Assembly (NCBI GenBank): GCA_026826555.1
Contig: JAKSZT010054324.1
Location: 2,273,143-2,337,142 of the forward strand
Direction: 5' to 3'
From: Tolypeutes matacus
Lineage: Eukaryota > Chordata > Mammalia > Cingulata > Chlamyphoridae
DNA: 64,000 nt
The notes under the pieces are model-generated. The model searched no databases, was not told the DNA's origin, and saw only the letters and a program-made list of their open reading frames with translations. The position numbers were made by a program, and so were the translations under genes. This document shows, in pieces, positions 55,773-64,000 of the stretch. Every line of letters starts with the position of its first letter. The stretch's first letter is position 1.

Positions 55773-57842
55773 GCTAGAATCCCAAGGAGTTCCATGTGGG
55801 ACAGTTGTGGCTTCACGGTAGCCACAAAGATAATACATAAAAAATATACACAAAAAGAAATCATAAGGGACTCAAAATGTTACTGTTCAAAAAAATCAAA
55901 TAAAAGTGAAACTAGGTATCAAAGGAAGAATTGAGGTACAAAAAGGAATAAGAATTACAAAGACCAAATAGAAAAATGGGATAAGAAAGTTCTATATTAT
56001 TATTCATTACTTCAAATATAAATAGATTAAATTCTCTAGTCAAAAGGCAGAGATTGGCAAAATGGATTAAAAAAGCAAGATCTAATTATATACTGTTTAG
56101 AAGGAACTCACATTAAATTCTAAGACATACGTAGGTTGAAAGCAAATGGATGGGAAGAATTATTCCATGCAAATAGTGGCCAAAGGAGAGCTTGAGTAGC
56201 TATACTTATATCAGATAAAATAGACTTTAAGTCAAAAAATGTTATAAGGGACAAAGAAGGATGCTGTATACTGATAAATGGGTTAAATCAACAAGAAGAT
56301 TTTATAACACTTATACATGTACTTAACAGTAGAGCCCCCAAATATATGATGCAAATGTTTAGAGATTTGAAGGAAGAAATAGTCAGTTCTACAACATGTG
56401 ATTTCAATACACCACATTCAATAATGAATAGAAGATCTAGAGAGAAGATCACTAAGGAAATAGAAGACTTAAAGGCAGAATAAACATTCTTTTCTAATAC
56501 ACATGGATCATTCTGTAAGAGAAACAATATGTTAGGTCACAAAACAAGTGTCAAAAAATATACAAATATTGAAACCATACACTGTATTTTCTCTCACTAC
56601 AATGAAATGAAGATAGAAATCAGTAACAGGGGGAAATGGGAAATTCACAAATATGTGGAAATTAAACAGTACATTTTTAAACAACAAATGTGTCAAAGAA
56701 GAAATCACAATGGAAATAAGGAATATTTTGAAATAAGGAAAATGAAAGCAAACATACCAAATCTTGTAAGATGTAGCAAAGGCAATGTTAAAAAGGAAAT
56801 TTATAGCTCTAAATACTTATCTTAGAAAAGAGAAATATGTCAAATCAGGGAACTAGCCTCACAACTGGAGGGCCCAGAAAAAGAGGAGCAATCCAAACCC
56901 AGTGTGAGGAGAAGGAAGGGAACAACACAGATTAAAGCAAAGATAAATGAAATAGAGAATAACAGAAACAATTGTATGAATCAATGAAACCAATATTTGT
57001 TTCTTTGAAAAGATCAATAAAATCTAAAAAACTCCATCTAGACTGACAGAGAGGGCACAGATTACTAAAATCAGAAATGAAAGGGGAGGACATCACTTCA
57101 AACCACACAGAAATAAAAAATGATTATAAGAGGATACTATGAACAATTTGTACGCCCACAAATTAGATAATCTAGATAAAATGGAAATAATTCCTGGAAA
57201 CATATACTACCTACACTAGTTCAAGAAGAAATAGAAGATCTCAACAGACCAATAGCAAGTAAAGAGATTGAATCAGTAATCACAAACATCATAACAAAAA
57301 GAAAAGCCCAGGACCAAATGGCTTCACTGATGAACTATACCACACATTTCAAGAAGAATTAACACCCTAATCTTGTTCCAAAAACTTGAAAAGGAGGAAA
57401 TGCTTTCTAACTCATTCTATGAAGCCATGATCAGCCTATACCAAAGCTTGATAAAGATATCACAAGAAAGGAAAATTACAGATCAGTATCCCTTATGATG
57501 CAAAAATCCTCAACAAAACACTAGCAAATCATAACCATTAAAAGAATTTTATACCATTATCAAATGAGATTTATCCCCATTATACAAGTGTGCTTCAACC
57601 TTAGAAGGTTATTTTAATGTAATACACCACAGTAATAGAATTGCAGAATGAATAGAACAAAAAAGCACACCTTTTTGATAAAAAGCACCCTGAAAAAGAA
57701 CTAGAAGGAAAATTCTTCATGATGATGAATTTTATATTTTAAAAACCCATGGCTAACATCATACTCAATGGAGAAAGTCTTAAAGCTTTCTTCCTAAGAT
57801 CAGGATCAAGGCAAGGCTACCCACTCTTTCCACTGTTACTCA

Positions 57843-57905
57843 ACAGTTAGGAAAGAGAAATAAATAAAAGTCATCCACTTTGGAAACCAAAGACAAACTA
57901 AATAA
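57843..57905 (+). other. Internal deletion junction in L1 reverse transcriptase
   Basis: 'cactgttactcaacag' is followed directly by 'gaaagagaaataaataaaag', 'ccactttggaaacc' and then 'taaataaatgaatattcc', which in intact L1 lies several hundred bases further on. The stretch with Phe-Ala-Asp-Asp-Met, the RT catalytic box, is gone. Confidence 0.7.
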
Positions 57906-58879
57906 ATGAATATTCCATTTTTATGGATTGAAAGACTAAATATTGTTATAATGACCATTCTACCCAAATGATTTACATATACAATCAAAATCAAAATCCC
58001 AAAAGACTTCATTGCTGAAATGGAAAAGCCAATCATCAAATTTATATGAAAGGCTAAGAGGCCTCAAATACCACAACCACCTTGAAAATGAAGGCCCAAT
58101 CTTGGAAGACTCACACACTTCCCAATTTTAAAAGTTATTAAACCTGTAGTAATCAATGCAGTGTGATACTGGCATAAAGACAGATATATAGATCCATAGA
58201 ATCAAATTGAGTATTTAGAAAAAAATCTTCACAGCTATGGCTGATTGATTTTTGACAAAGGTGCCAAGTCCACTCAATGGGGACAGAATAGTCTTTTCAA
58301 CAAATGGTCCTGGGAAAACTGGATACCCATATGCCAAAGAATGAAGGTGGGCACCTACCTAATACCATACATAAATATATTTTAAAATGTAACAAAGATC
58401 TAAATATAAGAATCAAAACTACAGAATTCTTAGAAGATAACACAGGGAAGTATCTTTAGGACCTTTTGTTAGGCAATGGTTTCTCATGCTTTGCATGAAA
58501 GGCACAAGCAACAAAAGAAAAAAAAATAGAAAATGAGAATTCATTAAAATTAAAAAAGAATCAATGCACTATTTTGTGTATTAAAGGACTTAATCATGAA
58601 AGTAAAAAGATAATGAAAAGAAAGGGAGAAAATATTTGGAAACCACATATCTGGAAATGTTTTAATATCTAGCATATATAAAGAAATCCTACAACTCAAC
58701 AACAAAAAGACATCCCGATTATAAAATGGACAAAAATGTTGAATAGACATTTCTCTAATGAGTATATACAGATGCCAAAAAAGCATATCAATAGATGCTC
58801 AACATCATTAGCCAATAGGGAAATGCAAATAAAACCACAATGAGATAACATTTCACAACCACTAGAATGGTTAATATTA

Positions 58880-58905
58880 GCAAAAAAAAAAAAAAAAAAA
58901 AAAAA
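58880..58905 (+). repeat. A-homopolymer within L1
   Basis: About 26 A in an L1 segment that normally has only a short A run (before acacacaaaac). Local expansion. Confidence 0.9.
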
Positions 58906-59223
58906 ACACACAAAACATAATATAGCAAGTGTTGGAAAGGACATGGAAAAATCGGAACACATATTCATTGTTGGTGGGAATGTAAAATGATACTTGCACT
59001 GTGGAACATATTTGGTGGTTCCTCAGAAAGTTAAGTATTGAATTATATGAACTAACAATCCACTTCTAGGTATATACCCAATAAAACTGAAAACAAGGAC
59101 TCAGATATTTGTACATCAGTGTTCATAGCAGTATTATTGTTATTCACAATTGCCAAAAGATAGAAGCAACCCAAGTGTCCTTCAACAGATGAATGGATAA
59201 ATAAAATGTGAAATATATTGATC

Positions 59224-59667
59224 TATTTTAGTTCCATAGGCTGCTCAAACAAATAACATGATAAGGGTTGGGTTAAACAATGGGAATTTATTCTATCACA
59301 GTTTTGAGGCCAGGAAAATGTCTAAATCCAGATGATGCTTTCCTCTGAAGACCGGCTGCTGGCAATCCTTGGCTCCTCTGTCACATGCAAGGTGTAAGGA
59401 ACGGCACATGGCTGTGTCTCCCTTCTTGTCTGGGTTTCATTGATTTCAGCTTTTTACTTCTGTGGCTTTCACTCACTCTGTCAGAATTTCATTCTACTTA
59501 TAAGGACTACAGTAATAGGATTAAGACCCATTCTGACTGACATAAGTCACACTTTAGTTGAAGTAGTCTCCTCAAAAGGTTCTACTTAAAATGGGTTCAA
59601 ACCCACAGGAATGAATTAACTTGCAGAACATGTTTTTCTGGTGTACAAATAGCTTCAAACCACCACA
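59224..59667 (+). mobile_element. Solo LTR, ERVL-like family A, inside L1
   Basis: Starts TATTTTAGTTCCATAGGCTG (terminal TG decayed to TA) and ends TTCAAACCACCACA. Length 444 bp, nearly the same as the copy at 7826-8268 (443 bp), with shared inner words such as 'cctctgtcacatg' and 'tttcattgatttcagc'. L1 sequence lies on both sides, so it inserted after the L1. The target duplication is no longer clear. Confidence 0.85.
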
Positions 59668-60270
59668 CCTTCCAATGAATTCAGCTGTAAATGAGAATGA
59701 AATTGTGATACATGTAACAACATAGATGAACCATGAAGATATCATGTTGAGTGAAATATGACAGACACAAAAGACAAATGTTGTATGGTCTCACTTATAT
59801 GAAATAGTTAGAATATGTAAATATATAGAGTCAGAAATTAAAATAAAGGATTTTATGGGTGGGTATGGGGATAGGAATTAATGCTTAAATGGCACAGAGT
59901 TTTTCTTTGGGTTGATGGGAAAGTTTTGGGAGTGTATGTGGTGAAGGTAGCACATTATGAATGTAACACCACTAAATTGCATTTTTGAATGTGGCTATAG
60001 ATGAAATTTTAGATTTTATGTATGTTGCCATAATGCAAGATTTAAAGAAAGCATGAAACTGTACAACACAAAGTGAGCCCTAATGTAAAGTACGGGCTGT
60101 AGTTAATAGCATAATTATTGTAATGTTGTTTCCTCACTTGTAACAAAGATAGCACACTATTCCAAAGGATTAATAATAGGGGAAACTATGTGTGAAGGTG
60201 GTATATAGGAATTTTATGCTTTCTAAATAATTTTTCTGTAAACCTACAACTCTTATTTTTTAAAAAAAGG

Positions 60271-60765
60271 AAAGTAAAAGAAGTAAAACAAGGAGGCTTT
60301 TAGCCTAAGAGTAAATGGAGATTCTTAGAAATATAAGTATGTTTTGAGGAAATTTGTGGATAGGAGAATTAGTGAGAGGTTTTAGTTAGAGGGGAAATTT
60401 CAGAGAGATTGTCAGGCAAGGGCGTATGAAGGAGAGAAGGAAAGAAATGAAGAAATTAAGAAGCATTCAGGGTAAGATAGGTCAATGGGTGTAATTAGAA
60501 GTTTCTGAGATGATAGCAGGATTTGAATGAAGATAAAGATAAACACATTAAAAAGTATCATATGTATCATGTGTATGTAATATGATTAAAGGATTGCCAA
60601 GAGACTAAAGCTATTACTCCCATTATCTTGGTGATATGAGGTATCCAACTTTGAACTGTGCCATTTACTATCTGATATTGCTGTTTATCAGCAAATGGAG
60701 ATAACACTAGAACTATTGTCTGGTTTATTTATGACCTTAACTGGAACTGACCTAATACTTGGAAG
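60271..60765. other. Unannotated stretch
   Basis: Purine-rich in places (60400-60480); no repeat or gene recognised. Confidence 0.5.
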
Positions 60766-60769
60766 TCCC

Positions 60770-61058
60770 ACACTGTTTCTTCTATGTTTAAGTCATATAA
60801 GCACCTTCTTAACTGCCAACTCTTCCATGTAGCATTCCTTAATCTTCTTTATTGAAATTATTCTAACTTCCATTTACAATTTTTCTGTCCTATATAACCT
60901 TATTTTATAACATTGGTCATATTCTTTCTTGTGTTCTGACTATTTCTAGAAGAAAATATCTTTCTTGAAGGCATGGCTTCATATTTTTATTCCCCAAAGC
61001 TCTGGCCCATTGTCTTGTGAAAATCAGGTATATTCAATAGTGCTCTTTGAATTTAAAT
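60770..61058 (+). repeat. L2 LINE 3' relic
   Basis: 'ttccatgtagcattccttaa', 'gaagaaaatatctttcttg'-type middle, 'aaggcatggcttcatattt', 'ttattccccaaagctctgg' and 'ttcaatagtgctctttgaat' follow L2 order with strong decay. Confidence 0.55.
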
Positions 61059-62220
61059 GGTAATTATCCCCTCATTCTGAATTAGTTCATAAGATTTATT
61101 GTCTATCATTTAGTAAAAACTAAAGGTTACCTGGTAGTAGGTTTGCAAGAGAGGGGTTGGGACTTAATTGTCTAGCCACTTGAAAAATATCCCTCTTGAT
61201 TCTGAGAAACTGAAAATATTGAGCACTGGGTATGAGAGCAGGTGAAAACAGCCATGAAGGATATGTGCTAAATATATTTGCCAGTGTCACAATTTTAAGT
61301 GGGAAACTGTTTTTTCTACAACTAGTTTTTTTACATGAGTCTATGAATCCATTGGAATTGTTTAGAGAGAAGAAATTCCAACTCTGTAAATTTTATGTGA
61401 GTGTGTGTATAAGAAATACAGAAAGTTTAATCTTAAGATATTTCTCTTCATTGTTTCATTGTATATTGCTTTCTTAAATCTCATAAATGTTTATTGTAAT
61501 TTTCCATTTATCTCTCCACCAACCTCAACCCTACCTAATTTAAGCAATTGATCTTAAGCTTGTCCTTGAACCTCCATAACACTAATTTAAATGTCCCCCT
61601 TTCTTATTGCACATTTTAGAGGAGGGTCACTTAAATCAGGTTATGTTCATGGAGAAATAAATCCTGTAACTCTCCCCTAATATGAGTTCAGTTAAGTGCC
61701 ACGGGCCTCTTTAAGAAGCTGATGGGCACACTCCTCCAAAATGAATAGCTACTTTGACACTCTACAGCGGGGTCAGAGTAACCATTAGTCTGCAATCCTC
61801 TCAGAACCTCTGCTTTGAATTTAACTCCTCAGAAACCTTTGTGAACTTGGCAGAGCCTTCATGTACTTGGGGGCTGCAGATGAACAAATCAGGAGAAAAA
61901 AGTCTTTACTTGTCTCATAGTAACTATCTGGTCACTTTTCAAAGGTTGTCTTAATTTTTGGTGTATTATACATAACTTAATATCAGATTTTGTAATACAT
62001 AGTATGCTTACATTATGATAGCCCATTTTTCTAGGCCTTATATTTTAAAATCCATCAGGGATTTCTAGATATGACCCTTGACTAAGTAAACAGATACTGT
62101 TAATGTACAGTAGCTAACCTAAAATTAAATCCTAAATTTAGGCAAATGCTTACAGATTTAAGGAGATTGTAGTCTGATAGATCACCTGAAAATTGCATTC
62201 AGATATAGACATATAGAAAT
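61059..62220. other. Unannotated stretch
   Basis: Unique AT-rich DNA. The part at 61690-61960 is less AT-rich and holds a 66-codon frame without a known domain. Confidence 0.45.
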
Positions 62221-62306
62221 TGATCTACCTATCTAGCTATATCTATCATCTCTATTATCTATCTATCCATCTGCACAGCAACCTAATCTATCTATATCTA
62301 TATACT
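62221..62306 (+). repeat. Imperfect (TATC)n tetranucleotide tract
   Basis: Repeated ctat/atct words with interruptions over about 85 bp. Confidence 0.85.
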
Positions 62307-63170
62307 CGCTACTAGATAATGGCTTTAGCTAAGTGCTCTGAATAGGGATAAATGGAACCCAGTTTCTGGCTTCAAAGAATGTCATATTTAGAACCACAAC
62401 AAATCAGAGAGTACAAATTATACTGCAAAATCTGTTTTTGCTTTTGTTTCCATTTTAATTTAGCTTCAATGGAAACCTTATTTGTGACAGATATCTGATT
62501 TCATACTGGCTTCTTTTTAATGCAGTCCTCACAGTTCATGCTACCAAACTCACATCTGAGCCTGATTCATATTAGGACAGATCTCTTATTACATTGCCTT
62601 TACTGATCCTTGTCATAAATGTACTCAGTCTAAATATTTGGAACTCTTTCCCATCTAGGTTCCCTAGTGCCATTACTTTTTGTCACATATTGCTATCTCT
62701 CTTTCCTTCAAATTCCCCATCTCTATTTCTATAATTATTTTTTTCTCTTTACCCAAAGCAGAATAACTTGGGAATTGATTCTAAAATAATCTAACAAGCT
62801 ATCAGTATTGTTGAGAGGATTTTATTGTTTTATTTTTTAATACTGGAAAAATTATGAAAGCAAAGTAAACATACATCAATAGTGGAATGGCATATCCACT
62901 TACCCCCAGAATCATAGTGTGGCTGCAGTAATGTGTGCAGTTCATCTTACACAACCCCAGTGTGAGCATATCATGATACATTTTATCTTCACTAATACTT
63001 TTGATATTAGACTCCCAACTGCCTATAGAATATGTCAAATTCAGATTGGCCCAAACATTTGATTCTTTCTTAAAAATGTTATTTGGATTTACTTAATTTC
63101 CTTTCCCACTAGCACAAGCCTGTAACAGGCAGGCATCAGTTATGTAAATTAAAGCCACAGCTACCTGTAG
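62307..63170. other. Unannotated stretch
   Basis: No recognised repeat or exon. Confidence 0.5.
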
Positions 63171-63234
63171 TTCCCTCCCTCCCTCCCTCTCTTCCTTCTT
63201 CCCTCCCTCCATCCTCCCTTCTTTTTCTTTTTTT
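63171..63234 (+). repeat. (CCCT)n/polypyrimidine tract
   Basis: 'ccctccctccctccctc' then CTT-rich sequence, ending in T-rich DNA that forms the tail side of the minus-strand L1 at 63235. Confidence 0.9.
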
Positions 63235-63475
63235 AAACCAATTCATTTTATTTGTATTAGAGAAGTCATGGCTTTACAGAACAATCATGCGTAAACTACA
63301 GCATTCCCATATAGCACCCTATTATTAACACGTCACATCTTGCACTTGTGTAGTACATTTGTTAAAATTGATGAAAGCACGTTTTTGTAATTGTACTAAC
63401 TATAGTCCATGAATTAACTTGGGGTTCACTGTGTAATGCAGTTGCATGGATTTTTTTAAAAAATGTTCCATCTGT
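63235..63475 (-). mobile_element. L1 3' UTR fragment
   Basis: 'attagagaagtcatggcttt', 'acagaacaatcatgcgtaaa', 'cattcccatatagcaccc', 'tattattaacacgtcacatc', 'gtgtagtacatttgttaaaa' and 'aactatagtccatgaatta': an L1 3' UTR in reverse, 5'-truncated to about 240 bp. Confidence 0.85.
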
Positions 63476-64000
63476 CTTTTAATTCATTTTTCAACTGCTC
63501 CCAAACAAATATTGAGAGATTAATTTTCAGAGAAGTGGCATGTCTATATAAGGTAAGCATTAATAATTACAGTTGACATTTTAAATTAAAGTGTCATAGT
63601 GTCTTGTCACAGAGATAAAACATAAAATGCAAAGTTGAACATATGGCCTCTGGTTTAACTTTAAACCTATTTATTTGCTGTCTTACAGGCTTCCACTTTT
63701 TCTTTTCCTTTCTCTCTACCATACATTTCTTCTCTATTCCAGTATGAGTGATGATGTCATAAATTTCCTGGGTTTATTATGTAGGTCTTCCTTATCATTT
63801 AAGGCTACTACTAACCTTTCCTTCATTTCTTTTTCAAAATAATAAAATAATCACCAAAGTTTAAATGTCAAAGGAATTACCAAAAGTTAAAGTGCTGAGT
63901 GGAAAATAAAAGATGACAAATAAAAATAAAAATTTGCCAAAAAAAAAATAATAATAATAATAAAATAATCAAATTTCTTTAACATTTACTCAAATTTTAC
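63476..64000. other. Unannotated AT-rich right edge with (AAT)n run
   Basis: No recognised element. A short (AAT)n microsatellite lies at 63939-63968. Confidence 0.5.

Larger units (their letters stand above)
55855..60270 (+). mobile_element. L1 element, 5'-truncated, RT box deleted, split by LTR
   Basis: Long L1 in plus orientation. The endonuclease part is at 55990-56560 ('ggaaggagtagctata'-type words, 'gcaaatagtggccaaaggag', 'atgttaggtcacaaaac'). The RT part is at 56590-57840 ('atatgtggaaattaaacag', 'aaatttatagctctaaata', 'aagatatcacaagaaagg', 'aatggagaaagtctt', 'agatcaggatcaaggcaagg'). The C-terminal part is at 57900-59220 ('gcagtgtgatactggcat', 'tcttttcaacaaatggtcct', 'aacatcattagccaatagg', 'ttggtgggaatgtaaaatg'), followed by a 3' UTR up to 60270. 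ORF1 is absent and ORF2 carries many stops. Sequence including the catalytic box is missing at about 57890. Clearly dead. Confidence 0.9.

Noticed and set aside
55632..55934. Frames with periodic Tyr-Asn-Thr-Ile-Gln or Tyr-Cys-Ile-Val-Leu
   Set aside because: Translation of the (TATTG)n pentanucleotide array and its N gap.
1..64000. U6, Y RNA, 7SL or 5S copies
   Set aside because: I looked for their diagnostic words on both strands and saw none that I could support.

Overview
This window is non-coding mammalian DNA, most likely from an armadillo (Dasypus) or a close xenarthran. The best species clue is the SINEs: tRNA-derived monomer and dimer elements at 1-372, 18703-19050 and 33280-33392 have Pol III A/B boxes, A-rich tails and the head sequence I know from armadillo DAS SINEs. 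The L1 3' ends and TG...CA solo LTRs also look xenarthran. Base composition is AT-rich and CpG-poor. I see no CpG island, no convincing exon and no bona fide RNA gene. The longest open frames (about 60-125 codons) lie in repeats, low-complexity runs, assembly gaps or featureless AT-rich DNA. I therefore annotate no protein-coding gene. The window is intergenic or inside a large intron.

Layout. 1-11100: a SINE at the left edge, then mostly unique AT-rich DNA with old MIR, L2 and L3/CR1 relics and one solo LTR with a perfect 5-bp target duplication (7826-8268). 11100-16600: an L1-tail insertion with a long target duplication, a HAL1-like element (about 12950-14800), an L1-type 3' relic and a 200-bp polypyrimidine tract. 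16600-29400: sparse old repeats (MIR, L2, hAT), a dimeric SINE, a hAT MITE with a perfect 8-bp duplication (22423-22656), a second type of solo LTR (23704-24180) and a poly(A)-flanked 100-N gap. 29380-38000: a solo LTR, several MIRs, then a nested stack in which a plus-strand L1 is interrupted by a SINE, an LTR-like piece and a minus-strand L1 tail, and ends tail-to-tail against a minus-strand L1. 38000-43500: MIRs, an old LTR-like repeat, and a solo LTR carrying a MITE and a tandem duplication over its 3' edge. 43500-52350: almost continuous minus-strand L1 fragments, ending in an internally deleted L1 whose 5' region holds about eight copies of a 110-bp unit. 52350-55650: MIR, two MER5-like hAT relics and unique DNA. 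55650-64000: a (TATTG)n array with a small gap, a 4.4-kb plus-strand L1 that has lost its reverse-transcriptase catalytic box and is split by a solo LTR, then unique DNA and an L1 tail at the right edge.

No operon or pathway can be described. What the window records is a history of retroposition: target-site duplications and nesting allow relative dating of several insertions. I found no new functional system. The most interesting items are the 110-bp array in an L1 promoter region, the internally deleted L1, an unidentified 323-bp block splitting an L1, and two clean hairpins. Repeat family names are from memory of consensus sequences, not from a database search, and edges without target duplications are approximate.
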